From positions 1-64,000 of IMG/VR virus record IMGVR_UViG_3300008107_005910: DNA of 64,000 bases; one strand, given 5' to 3'. This stretch comes from a virus. Every line of letters starts with the position of its first letter. The stretch's first letter is position 1. The translations under genes were made by a program, and so were the position numbers. The notes below the pieces were generated by a model. It saw only the letters and a list, made by a program, of their open reading frames with translations, searched no databases and was not told the origin of the DNA. Below, in pieces: positions 1-6,267 of this stretch.

Positions 1-180
1 CAATGTCGTCAATGTGGCGACATTATTGAAAGCAAACACAGACATGATTTTGTGAGTTGCAAATGTGGTGCCATTTTTACTGATGGAGGCAAGGCCTATA
101 TCCGTCGTGGTGCTAAGGATTTTAACGACATTATTGATATGTCTGAGACTTATACAGAGGAGTATGAGTCTGAATGGTAA
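1..180 (+). CDS. C-terminal end of a zinc-ribbon protein (partial)
   Basis: An open frame enters from the left edge and stops at TAA 178-180, giving 59 residues. Two Cys pairs (CRQCG near its start and CKCG about 18 residues later) are spaced like a four-Cys zinc ribbon. The rest is acidic and ends EYESEW. The start lies outside the window. Function is unknown; small zinc-ribbon proteins are common phage accessory proteins. The next gene starts 9 bases downstream. Confidence 0.65.
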   Translation, partial: QCRQCGDIIESKHRHDFVSCKCGAIFTDGGKAYIRRGAKDFNDIIDMSETYTEEYESEW

Positions 181-189
181 AGGATTTAG

Positions 190-390
190 ATGTTTATAGT
201 AGAAAGTAAAGAAGTAAGTAAAGAGTTTGTCACTCTTGATGAGGCAATGAAGTTTAGTAAAGAGCTAAACTGTTTTGTTAGCATCAAAGGCGGTGGTATG
301 GAATTGGTTGGCATATTTGGTGCTGACGAAGTTAAGGATGGTAAACTTCCTAGCGGAGTGGATTATACTTGGAAAAAACGGAGAATTTAA
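190..390 (+). CDS. Hypothetical 66-residue protein
   Basis: Small protein (MFIVESKEVSKEF...) preceded by AAAGGA, so the ATG start is supported. It shows a short strand-helix-strand pattern with a GGGMELVGIFG stretch and a basic end (KKRRI). No family is recognised. The stop is followed immediately by the next ATG, so the two are probably translated together. Confidence 0.6.
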   Translation: MFIVESKEVSKEFVTLDEAMKFSKELNCFVSIKGGGMELVGIFGADEVKDGKLPSGVDYTWKKRRI

Positions 391-585
391 ATGGAGATAT
401 CTAGAGTTCAACAAGCACAGATTCAAAGATACAATTTAGAACAGGTTCGTTTCCAAGAAAAAAGAGACGAAGACTATCGTAAACTTGTAGAAAAAAGAAA
501 TCTTGACAGGATAGCTGAAGAACGAGTAGAACGAAATATTCGTTTGGATTTGGACAAAGGTCGCAATATTGACATAAAATGTTAA
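391..585 (+). CDS. Hypothetical 64-residue charged helical protein
   Basis: The ATG abuts the stop codon of the previous gene. The protein is almost entirely Arg, Glu, Lys and Gln with a heptad-like distribution, consistent with one long helix or coiled coil. No catalytic motif is visible and no family is recognised. Confidence 0.55.
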   Translation: MEISRVQQAQIQRYNLEQVRFQEKRDEDYRKLVEKRNLDRIAEERVERNIRLDLDKGRNIDIKC

Positions 586-595
586 GGAGGCACGT

Positions 596-1063
596 ATGCC
601 TTGGATTGAAAACGTAGCCGCAGATGATATCCCAAAAAGATTTCATCACGAGGCCGGGGAGAACAGTATGCTGATCAGCATTGTTGATCCAGCAAGTTGG
701 CGTCCTACTCCTGCACACAAGTTCAAAGAAATTCATAACTTTGAATTTTTGGATGTAGAGGAAAAGGACGAAGTGTTGGAAGAAGCAATGAAATGCAGTC
801 AAGAGCAGGCTAACGAGCTTGTTCGTTTGCTACAACATGCAAAGGACAATCACATGAATGTTGTTGTTCATTGCTTCGCAGGCATCTGTCGTAGTGGTGC
901 AGTGTGCGAAGTCGGAGTTATGATGGGTTTTCAGGATACTGGTCGTTTCCGTAGCCCAAACTTGCTAGTTAAGCATCGTATGATGAAGGCGTTGGGTTGG
1001 ACCTATGATGAAAACGAAAAGCCCAACATTGATGATTGGAGAACTTTTAGGAGTGTTGAATGA
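596..1063 (+). CDS. Dual-specificity/tyrosine phosphatase-like protein
   Basis: 155 residues. The signature HCFAGICRSGA near residue 100 matches the CX5R(S/T) phosphate-binding loop of cysteine-dependent phosphatases, with Cys as nucleophile and Arg binding phosphate. An upstream LxVEEKDE stretch could hold a general acid, but I cannot pin it down. An AAGGAGG Shine-Dalgarno sits 5 bases before the ATG. It overlaps the next gene by ATGA. Such proteins could act on phosphoproteins or on RNA 5' ends; the substrate cannot be told from sequence. Confidence 0.75.
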   Translation: MPWIENVAADDIPKRFHHEAGENSMLISIVDPASWRPTPAHKFKEIHNFEFLDVEEKDEVLEEAMKCSQEQANELVRLLQHAKDNHMNVVVHCFAGICRSGAVCEVGVMMGFQDTGRFRSPNLLVKHRMMKALGWTYDENEKPNIDDWRTFRSVE

Positions 1064-1431
1064 GTTTGTATAACACACTTTTTGGTATGAACCCAGATAC
1101 AGATAAAATTCTGGAGTTCCTTGGTAAGACTCGTGAGGACTTTGGACGTTTTCGTAATGTCTATATGGAAGATGGATACATCGTTGTCCATACTCGAAAT
1201 GGTGGCGGAAATCGAGAAGATTATGAGTATGTCTTTGATGAAATGAGTGAACACCCGTGGTACAGTCACGACGCAGATGACGATTTTGATTGTACCTACG
1301 CCAACATTTATTTCAAAGTTCCTAATGACTCTAATAAGACTCTTTTGGGACTACATACTTTCAATGAAGGCACCAATCCAAAAACAGAATGGGCAATGAT
1401 GCTTGCTCACATGGAAGCATTAAAAAAGTAA
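1060..1431 (+). CDS. Hypothetical 123-residue protein
   Basis: Starts inside the stop of the phosphatase gene (ATGA), so translation is probably coupled. The protein is acidic and aromatic, with a DADDDFDCTY run near residue 70. No signal peptide or membrane segment is visible. No family recognised. Confidence 0.6.
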   Translation: MSLYNTLFGMNPDTDKILEFLGKTREDFGRFRNVYMEDGYIVVHTRNGGGNREDYEYVFDEMSEHPWYSHDADDDFDCTYANIYFKVPNDSNKTLLGLHTFNEGTNPKTEWAMMLAHMEALKK

Positions 1432-1456
1432 ATTGGTTAAATCGGCAGTCTGGAAC

Positions 1457-1485
1457 TTGACAGATAAGTAGTATGGCTATATAAT
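1457..1485 (+). promoter_or_regulatory. Consensus sigma70 promoter for the tRNA-like gene
   Basis: TTGACA (1457-1462), a 17-base spacer and TATAAT (1480-1485). Both hexamers match the bacterial sigma70 consensus exactly. The predicted start falls at about 1491-1493, where the tRNA-like RNA begins. Confidence 0.85.
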
Positions 1486-1491
1486 TATAAT

Positions 1492-1601
1492 GTGGTCGTA
1501 AGCAAATCGGGAAAGCTCCAGGCTCGCTGTGAAGCGATGCTATGGGTCGGGCAACGTCTTAGACAACGCCTATGGAGGTTCGAACCCTTCCGACCACACC
1601 A
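1492..1601 (+). tRNA. Expanded class II-like tRNA with irregular anticodon region
   Basis: A 7-bp acceptor stem forms between GTGGTCG (1492-1498) and CGACCAC (1591-1597), followed by encoded ACCA. There is a D arm with AGC/GCT and the loop GG. The T arm is canonical: GGAGG-TTCGAAC-CCTTC (1574-1590). The middle (1518-1573, 56 bases) is far too long for a normal tRNA. It holds one hairpin TCGC-TGTGAA-GCGA (1524-1537) and a second, GGC-AAC-GTC-TTA-GAC-AAC-GCC (1550-1570), that could be a long variable arm. The first loop contains T-GTG-AA, which could read as anticodon GTG, but the loop has six bases, so identity is not assigned. Confidence 0.65.
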
Positions 1602-1628
1602 TTTTTAACACACACACTGGAGTTTGAT

Positions 1629-1961
1629 ATGAAAAAGATTTTGTTATTTTTTGTTCTTTTTGGTTTCATTAATTACTCAGTTGCTGGCAATGATCCTTAT
1701 CTGTCTGCTACAGAAACATATGACGCCACTAAAAAATTAACAAACACTTCTAAAATAACTTGGATTACAGTTGACGAAAAAGATGTTTTAAAAACTTGCA
1801 GAGAAAAAGGTGTAGAGTTGAAGTCTAAAACAAACTTTATCGATCCTAGAGCATGTAGTTTTTGGACTAAAGATTTCTGTATTGTGATTACAAGTAAAAC
1901 CCCAATTTTGGGTTCCTTAGAACACGAAATTCGGCATTGTTTTCAGGGACACTGGCATTAA
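1629..1961 (+). CDS. Secreted small protein with HExxH-like motif
   Basis: 110 residues from ATG 1629, preceded by GGAG. An in-frame start at 1572 lies inside the tRNA-like gene and is rejected. The N-terminus (MKKILLFFVLFGFINYSVAG) is a signal peptide with a likely cut after VAG. The C-terminus carries HEIRHCFQGHWH, an HExxH zinc-peptidase-like motif with further His residues, plus four other Cys. It may be a small periplasmic metallopeptidase or metal-binding protein. The motif is real; activity is inferred. Confidence 0.65.
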   Translation: MKKILLFFVLFGFINYSVAGNDPYLSATETYDATKKLTNTSKITWITVDEKDVLKTCREKGVELKSKTNFIDPRACSFWTKDFCIVITSKTPILGSLEHEIRHCFQGHWH

Positions 1962-1983
1962 TTTCTGATGCTCAGTTCTCTCA

Positions 1984-1991
1984 AATAAATA
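1984..1991 (+). promoter_or_regulatory. Late-promoter-like motif before clpP-like gene
   Basis: AATAAATA fits the NATAAATA late-promoter motif of T4-like phages and lies 17 bases before the ClpP-like start. Confidence 0.35.
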
Positions 1992-2007
1992 TTAATTTGA
2001 ATAGAAG

Positions 2008-2571
2008 ATGAGCAAACCTTTAGATTACACCACCGCACAAGAACGAGTAGAATCCAAACTACTTAATTCACACGTACATTTTTTGACGGGTGACATTGAT
2101 GAAGACACTATTCGATCAGCAATTCAATGGCTTGTCTATGAAAATCTCAGTAATGAATCCAAAACACTGACGTTATACGTTAATACACAAGGCGGTGATT
2201 TATATCAAGCATTTGCTTTGATTGACCTAATGCGAGTTAGTAAACATACCATTAGGACAATTGGTATTGGTAGTGTTATGAGTGCTGGATTTTTAATATT
2301 TGTTTCAGGAACTCCTGGTAATAGAATAATTGCACCAAATACTGGTATCATGTGTCATCAATATAGTGACTGTACAGAAGGCAAGCATCATGACCTAAAA
2401 GCCACTATGCAGGAAGGCGAACATTGTAATAATCGAATGTTAGAAATAATTGAAAGCGCCTGTGAATTAGATGCCAAAACTATCAAAAGAAAACTTCTTT
2501 GTCCAACTGACACTTATCTAACTGCCTCTGAATTATTAGTATTAGGTTTGGCAGATTCACTATTGACATAA
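2008..2571 (+). CDS. clpP: ClpP-like ATP-dependent protease subunit
   Basis: 187 residues, near the usual ClpP length. The triad is visible: Ser in GSVMSAGF (about residue 92), His in GIMCHQYSD (about 117), Asp in LLCPTDTYLTASE (about 171). NTQGGDLYQAFALID matches the oxyanion region (usually NSPGG). No Clp ATPase gene is seen here, so it would have to dock on host ClpX or ClpA, or act as a prohead-type protease. With the nearby tmRNA it suggests control of protein turnover. Confidence 0.85.
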   Translation: MSKPLDYTTAQERVESKLLNSHVHFLTGDIDEDTIRSAIQWLVYENLSNESKTLTLYVNTQGGDLYQAFALIDLMRVSKHTIRTIGIGSVMSAGFLIFVSGTPGNRIIAPNTGIMCHQYSDCTEGKHHDLKATMQEGEHCNNRMLEIIESACELDAKTIKRKLLCPTDTYLTASELLVLGLADSLLT

Positions 2572-2591
2572 TCTTAATTAATTGTTATAAT
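2563..2591 (+). promoter_or_regulatory. Consensus sigma70 promoter for structured RNA
   Basis: TTGACA (2563-2568), a 17-base spacer and TATAAT (2586-2591). It is a perfect consensus promoter overlapping the end of the ClpP-like gene. The expected start, about 2598, coincides with the first base of a strong hairpin. Confidence 0.85.
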
Positions 2592-2597
2592 TGTTTT

Positions 2598-2870
2598 GTT
2601 AGTTAGGCGAAAGTCAAACTAACCGGCGATGTAAAAGGTAGACGAGGATAGGCGCTGTTATCGCTTCGTGCGATGACGAAAATTACTGGCAAGCACGCCT
2701 TGAAAACGTGCCCGTGCTTGAGTGATCCGAAATCATATACCTTTGTCATTTGTACTCGGAAATATTCAAGCCTCTGTGCATTGTATTTTGTACTTTGGCT
2801 TAGGGCTAGTCCCGTTTGCATATTGTCCGGTCTATTACTTGACCTTTTACAGGACCGTTAACTTTTTGAA
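2598..2870 (+). ncRNA. Unidentified highly structured RNA
   Basis: A gene-free stretch behind a perfect promoter. Stems visible: GTTAGTT/AACTAAC (2598-2604/2617-2623) with an inner GGC-GAAA-GTC; ATCGC/GCGAT (2660-2664/2670-2674); CAAGCACG/CGTGCTTG (2690-2697/2713-2720); AAGCC/GGCTT (2768-2772/2797-2801); and a long-range closing stem GTAAAAGGT/ACCTTTTAC (2631-2639/2842-2850). The 5' strand of that stem could instead pair with TACCTTT at 2738-2744. No RNase P, 6S or tmRNA signature is present. The 3' end is uncertain because no clear terminator is seen. Family unknown. Confidence 0.65.
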
Positions 2871-2882
2871 TAGGTAAAAAAA

Positions 2883-3122
2883 ATGGAAAAGAAATTTCAA
2901 AGTCGTGGTCCCAATCTTGATACAGATTTGTGTGTTAAAAACTTTGGCGACAATAGGTTCAGTATGGTCATTGGCGCTTCGTTAAGAGCGAAAGAAATTA
3001 AACGTAATAACAAAGAGAGTGAAAGATTTGAACACACTCATCCAGTTATGACAGCACTAATGGAAATCCAAGAAGGTAAAGTTGGGCCAGAAATACTTGA
3101 CAAATTACGTAAGAAAAAATAA
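2883..3122 (+). CDS. rpoZ: RNA polymerase omega subunit-like protein
   Basis: 79 residues. NRFSMVIGASLRAKEIKR matches the core omega helix (E. coli NRFDLVLVAARRARQM). THPVMTALMEIQEGKVGPEIL matches the second conserved block (TVIALREIEEGLI...IL). Spacing between blocks is similar to cellular omega. The gene follows the structured RNA and could be carried on the same transcript. It would bind beta-prime of host RNA polymerase, either replacing host omega or altering promoter choice; that role is inferred. Confidence 0.75.
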   Translation: MEKKFQSRGPNLDTDLCVKNFGDNRFSMVIGASLRAKEIKRNNKESERFEHTHPVMTALMEIQEGKVGPEILDKLRKKK

Positions 3123-3148
3123 AATTAAAGAAACAAAGGGATACAGAT

Positions 3149-3724
3149 ATGAACGTTTCACTACGCAAAGCAAACGCTATTCAAAATTCAATTAATGATA
3201 TCATCAAAGGTATCAAAATCAATCTAACTGCGGAGTTCAATGAATTCCAAGATCCAGCAGTTGAGCTTCAAAGACTAAACACAGAAGTGTTTATCAATGA
3301 TCAACGTCGTAGCGATTTACTCACTGCTCAATTTAGCATTCGTGGTCTTGTTGGTGCGGCCAATGCTACCAGCGGTGTTGATGCTAAACTAACACAGGCT
3401 GCTTTCATTGACAAACGTATTGCTCAACTGGAAACATTTGCCGGTGCAGAAGTGATGACAGATATGGCTGTGATTTCTGGCAAATTAGAAAAGATTCGAA
3501 CCCGTGTAAACGACAACAGTCGTGCAAGCATTTATGGTCGCGATGATACTGTACACACTGCATTGTTGACCAAAGCGCAGATTGATACTGCAAAAAGCAT
3601 GATTCGTGATCTTAGGAATCAAAAACAAAAACTCAATGATGAAATTCTTGAGTTGAATGTGCGTACAGAAATCACATTGACCAATGATGTTGAACAAATT
3701 CTTCGTACAGAAGGTTTGGTTTGA
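3149..3724 (+). CDS. Hypothetical 191-residue helical protein
   Basis: Two long helical segments (about residues 1-60 and 120-191) rich in Leu, Asn, Arg and Glu with coiled-coil character, and a central Ala-rich GLVGAANATSGVD stretch. The ATG is preceded by AAAGGG. Its stop overlaps the TTG start of the dCMP deaminase gene. No family is assigned with confidence. Confidence 0.55.
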   Translation: MNVSLRKANAIQNSINDIIKGIKINLTAEFNEFQDPAVELQRLNTEVFINDQRRSDLLTAQFSIRGLVGAANATSGVDAKLTQAAFIDKRIAQLETFAGAEVMTDMAVISGKLEKIRTRVNDNSRASIYGRDDTVHTALLTKAQIDTAKSMIRDLRNQKQKLNDEILELNVRTEITLTNDVEQILRTEGLV

Positions 3725-4251
3725 AACAAAAGTATATTGAGCTGTATATGGATTGGGCCGCTCGTTCGGCTCAATTGAGTCATGCCAAAAGACTACAAGT
3801 TGGTGCAGTCATTGTAAAAGATGACAGTGTTATTAGCTACGGCTATAACGGTATGCCTGCAGGTTGGGATAACAACTGCGAAGATAAAGAATACATGAGT
3901 CATGACGCAGGCGGATGGCTCAATCCAGATGAAATTGAAGAACGCTGGCCATTTGAAGAAGAGGAGCAGGGTCCTTACTACGAATCTAGTAGACGCTATC
4001 GACTTAAAACTAAACCAGAGGTCTTACATGCTGAGTCTAATGCAATCGCTAAATTGGCAAAAAGTTCAAGCAGTGGTAACGGCGCTAGTATTTTTATTAC
4101 TCATGCTCCATGTCACGACTGCGCGAAACTCATTTATCAGAGCGGTATCAGTAGTGTATACTATCGTAGTGCTTATCGGGATAATGCAGGGTTAGAATTT
4201 TTAGAGAAGTCTGGAATAGAAGTTAAACAAATTAATAAGGAAATAAAATGA
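3721..4251 (+). CDS. dCMP/deoxycytidylate deaminase
   Basis: 176 residues starting at TTG 3721 (TTGA overlap with the upstream stop). VLHAESNAIAKLA gives the HAE zinc-ligand and catalytic Glu motif. HAPCHDCAKLI gives the PCxxC zinc ligands. The N-terminal VGAVIVKDDSVISYGYNGMP is typical of the family. It would convert dCMP to dUMP to feed dTTP synthesis, alongside the nrd and DHFR genes elsewhere in the window. It overlaps the next gene by 4 bases. Confidence 0.9.
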   Translation: MKQKYIELYMDWAARSAQLSHAKRLQVGAVIVKDDSVISYGYNGMPAGWDNNCEDKEYMSHDAGGWLNPDEIEERWPFEEEEQGPYYESSRRYRLKTKPEVLHAESNAIAKLAKSSSSGNGASIFITHAPCHDCAKLIYQSGISSVYYRSAYRDNAGLEFLEKSGIEVKQINKEIK

Positions 4252-4430
4252 AATCAGGTCCAAATTACAAAATGTCTAAAACACTGAAGGCAAGTCTTGC
4301 TCTTAGTTCTTTTCAAGATCCTCATAAAAAAGGACAATGGAAACGTGCAATGATTGATGCAGAGATTTCCGCGTCTTTCCAACCAAAGCGTGAAAAGGGT
4401 CGAAAAGACCAAACTGCATCGCAAGATTAA
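4248..4430 (+). CDS. Hypothetical 60-residue basic protein
   Basis: Short Lys- and Ser-rich protein whose ATG overlaps the deaminase stop (ATGA). No motif is recognised. It ends four bases before the structured RNA at 4434. Confidence 0.45.
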   Translation: MKSGPNYKMSKTLKASLALSSFQDPHKKGQWKRAMIDAEISASFQPKREKGRKDQTASQD

Positions 4431-4433
4431 ATA

Positions 4434-4525
4434 CTGTGACAGTAGAACCAGACGTGTAACGTCAGAAGGAGTGCAAGTCTACCTAGTTCGGGCGGAGAAC
4501 ATATAGTCTACTGTATCCGTCACAG
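4434..4525 (+). ncRNA. Candidate riboswitch-like RNA upstream of 2OG oxygenase
   Basis: A 92-base leader ends 12 bases before the next start codon. CTGTGA/TCACAG (4434-4439/4520-4525) stacks on CAGTAGA/TCTACTG (4440-4446/4507-4513) to close a junction. Inside are hairpins GACG-TGTAA-CGTC (4451-4463) and GTTC-GGGCGGA-GAAC (4486-4500). AGTCTAC occurs twice (4477-4483 and 4506-4512), so GTAGA can pair with either copy, as expected for a switch. No known riboswitch class is recognised. Confidence 0.5.
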
Positions 4526-4537
4526 TTAAGGAAAATA

Positions 4538-5353
4538 ATGAACATAGATTTTTCAAATCTTGAAACACAAGGTTATATAGTGATACCTAACTTTTTATCA
4601 ATTGAAGAAATTGATATGTTCATTACTGATAAAAATACCAGTACAAGATTGTTTAATAGTTTTCATAGCATACCAATGCCATCAAAAACTATTCTTGAAA
4701 AAATTTCACCTAAAGTATTAGACCTAATGAATCAGATTGGTGACAATACGTCAATTAAAACCAATGTGATATCAATGTTATCCTTATATATGGATACGTC
4801 TAATTTTCAAATGCCTTGGCATCAAGATCATGTGTCATGGTACATTGATCAACATCATGATAATTATTTAAATTTTTATATTTCAATTATTAAACCTAAT
4901 TCAAATTTATCAGGATTGAGTTTGATTCCTTACGATGTTATTGATAAAAATTTTCCTGAGTACAAAGAAAAATTTTTAGGGAAAGGGGCTAAAAGATTTT
5001 TCCCAAATAATAACAAGACAACTGTATTTGATGACGAAACTGGTGAGGAATATGATTTACCTATCAATATTGACAATGTACAAGTGTCCCCAAAAATAAA
5101 TCCTGGTGATGCTTTGATATTGAGAGGTGATGTAATTCATAAAACACAAGACACATTAACCAATCGTTTATCTGTTACAATTAGATGTTTGGATGGTAAC
5201 TTTGTTGTTAGTAAAAAGAAAATGTTAAGTACTGAATGTAAGACAAAAAGTTCAATTTTAACATCAAATTTAGATCTTTATAGAGCAGTGATAAATGCTT
5301 ATGGTGATAAAGAAACTATGACCATTTTTGAACTGTATGAAAAATGGAATTGA
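4538..5353 (+). CDS. PhyH-like 2-oxoglutarate/Fe(II) dioxygenase
   Basis: 271 residues. MPWHQDHVSWY (about residue 87) gives the HxD iron-binding pair. GDVIHKTQDTLTNRLSVTIR (about 205) gives the distal His and the Arg that would bind 2-oxoglutarate. The overall layout matches the phytanoyl-CoA dioxygenase superfamily. It would hydroxylate a small molecule or lipid, substrate unknown. An AAGGA site sits 6 bases before the ATG, just after the structured leader. Its stop touches the tmRNA acceptor piece. Confidence 0.75.
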   Translation: MNIDFSNLETQGYIVIPNFLSIEEIDMFITDKNTSTRLFNSFHSIPMPSKTILEKISPKVLDLMNQIGDNTSIKTNVISMLSLYMDTSNFQMPWHQDHVSWYIDQHHDNYLNFYISIIKPNSNLSGLSLIPYDVIDKNFPEYKEKFLGKGAKRFFPNNNKTTVFDDETGEEYDLPINIDNVQVSPKINPGDALILRGDVIHKTQDTLTNRLSVTIRCLDGNFVVSKKKMLSTECKTKSSILTSNLDLYRAVINAYGDKETMTIFELYEKWN

Positions 5354-5421
5354 GGAATTGTTGTAATCCCTTCAAAGCGAAGGCATCTTGGACGGGGGTT
5401 CGATTCCCCCCGGGTCCACCA
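5354..5421 (+). ncRNA. ssrA: Permuted tmRNA, acceptor piece
   Basis: It carries the 3' half of a tRNA-like domain: T arm GGGGG-TTCGATT-CCCCC, then acceptor strand CGGGTCC (5411-5417) and encoded ACCA (5418-5421). CGGGTCC pairs (one G-U) with GGGCCCG at 5511-5517, the start of the coding piece downstream. So the 3' end precedes the 5' end, which is the circular permutation known for two-piece tmRNAs. A hairpin CCTTC-AAAGC-GAAGG precedes the T arm. The 5' end of the piece is approximate. Confidence 0.85.
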
Positions 5422-5434
5422 TAAGGAGATTAGT

Positions 5435-5509
5435 ATGAACGACGATTTAACTCCCCTAGCAATAGGCGTAGTGGTTGTTTTAGTAGTTTTTGCTCTAGTC
5501 CTTTTATGA
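5435..5509 (+). CDS. 24-residue membrane micropeptide inside the tmRNA spacer
   Basis: Between the CCA end of the acceptor piece and the first base of the coding piece lies an ORF with AAGGAG (5423-5428) six bases before ATG. The peptide starts MNDDLTPLAIG and the rest is a continuous Val/Leu/Ala/Phe hydrophobic segment long enough to span a membrane. It ends one base before the coding piece. Charge distribution predicts N-terminus outside the helix. In the precursor this spacer would be the loop that processing removes. Coding is inferred from the Shine-Dalgarno and composition. Confidence 0.6.
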   Translation: MNDDLTPLAIGVVVVLVVFALVLL

Positions 5510-5510
5510 T

Positions 5511-5733
5511 GGGCCCGACCGGTTTCGACAGGGTGAGATAGTAGAGACGGCAACACGGTAGGCGATGACCGTAAATCAAGCAAAACAAGTAAATGCAAAT
5601 GCAAAAGCAATTACAACTGAAGCAGAAGTAATGACTTTCACCTGGGATCTTCCAGCTAACGAAAGCCGTTACGCTCTAGCAGCCTAAGAAACTGCACTTC
5701 CGAGGTAGGACTTACCTTGTTATCAAAACAACC
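5511..5733 (+). ncRNA. ssrA: Permuted tmRNA, coding piece
   Basis: Begins GGGCCCGACCGGTTTCGACAG, the 5' tRNA-like end with D-loop region of tmRNA. ACGGT/ACCGT forms the first pseudoknot stem. AGTAAAT precedes a GCA resume codon at 5595, 84 bases from the 5' end (90th base in E. coli). The frame then runs 30 codons to TAA 5685-5687 and ends ANESRYALAA. That is a much longer tag than the usual 8-16 residues, though a 10-residue tag from GCT 5655 would look ordinary. The tag ends in ALAA, the typical ClpXP degradation signal. The mature 3' end is not known. Confidence 0.85.
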
Positions 5734-5760
5734 AAATAGCACCTTCGGGTGCTATTTTTT
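5734..5760 (+). terminator. Intrinsic terminator after tmRNA
   Basis: AATAGCACC-TTCG-GGTGCTATT followed by a T run. A strong hairpin with a UUCG loop. Confidence 0.9.
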
Positions 5761-5762
5761 GA

Positions 5763-6227
5763 TTATCTCGGATAAACTAGTACGCTTTCCTCAGTACCAA
5801 CAATTGGATCAACAATAAGTTTGCCAAATCCCAACATTGTTTCGTTAGAGTTAATAGCAATTTCTTTATTGTTGTTACTGTTAGTTATGGCAAGATCAGT
5901 ACTTTTCCCAATACCATAAATTTGAGTAAGACTAGGTACAAGTACACTAGCCCACTTCAACGCAGTGTCGCCGACGCTGGTTGGCTGTTCAATTCTAGGA
6001 CTGTTATTAGACTGTGTTCCCTGCTGTAGTGCGATAACTGCTGCCACTCGAGCAGTAGTGTCTCCACTGTTGGCGATTGCTTGTAATGTTTTATATCGTT
6101 CAATGTCTGCTTGTGCTCGCGCAACTGCAATATTTTCTTGAGTTTGAGCATATTGTTGATAATTCCCAGATGCGCATCCGGTTAGAAAAATTAAGCCAAT
6201 TGATATGGCTAGAACAGATTTGTTCAT
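5763..6227 (-). CDS. Phage-encoded lipoprotein
   Basis: 154 residues with a type II signal peptide: MNKSVLAISIGLIFLTGCAS has a basic start, hydrophobic core and LTGC lipobox, so Cys17 would be lipidated. The mature part begins Gln/Tyr-rich, then helical and Ala-rich. It could be an outer-membrane spanin component, a superinfection-exclusion lipoprotein or another envelope protein; no family is recognised. Its ribosome site lies in a hairpin (see 6230-6267). It converges on the tmRNA terminator. Confidence 0.7.
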   Translation of the reverse strand: MNKSVLAISIGLIFLTGCASGNYQQYAQTQENIAVARAQADIERYKTLQAIANSGDTTARVAAVIALQQGTQSNNSPRIEQPTSVGDTALKWASVLVPSLTQIYGIGKSTDLAITNSNNNKEIAINSNETMLGFGKLIVDPIVGTEESVLVYPR

Positions 6228-6229
6228 GA

Positions 6230-6267
6230 TGGTAGTTTCCTTATAAATGTTTTTATTTGGAAACTAC
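6230..6267 (-). promoter_or_regulatory. Hairpin masking the lipoprotein ribosome site
   Basis: On the minus strand GTAGTTTCC and GGAAACTAC form a 9-bp stem with an AT-rich loop. The second strand contains the AAGGA Shine-Dalgarno about 10 bases before the lipoprotein ATG, so the site is paired when the hairpin forms. Confidence 0.5.

Noticed and set aside
401-802. Long minus-strand frames opposite clear genes (for example here and 5299-5610)
   Set aside because: They lie opposite well-supported plus-strand genes or the tmRNA, lack ribosome sites and have Cys/Phe/Ser-rich composition typical of antisense reading.
1572-1628. Upstream start of the HExxH protein
   Set aside because: These bases are the tRNA T arm and CCA end, and the extension would hide the signal peptide.
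2598-2870. RNase P RNA or 6S RNA
   Set aside because: GAGGATAGG at 2644 slightly resembles the RNase P GAGGAAAGTCC block, but the ACAGAACCCGGCTTA partner and other conserved segments are missing; no 6S-like long bulged duplex is seen.
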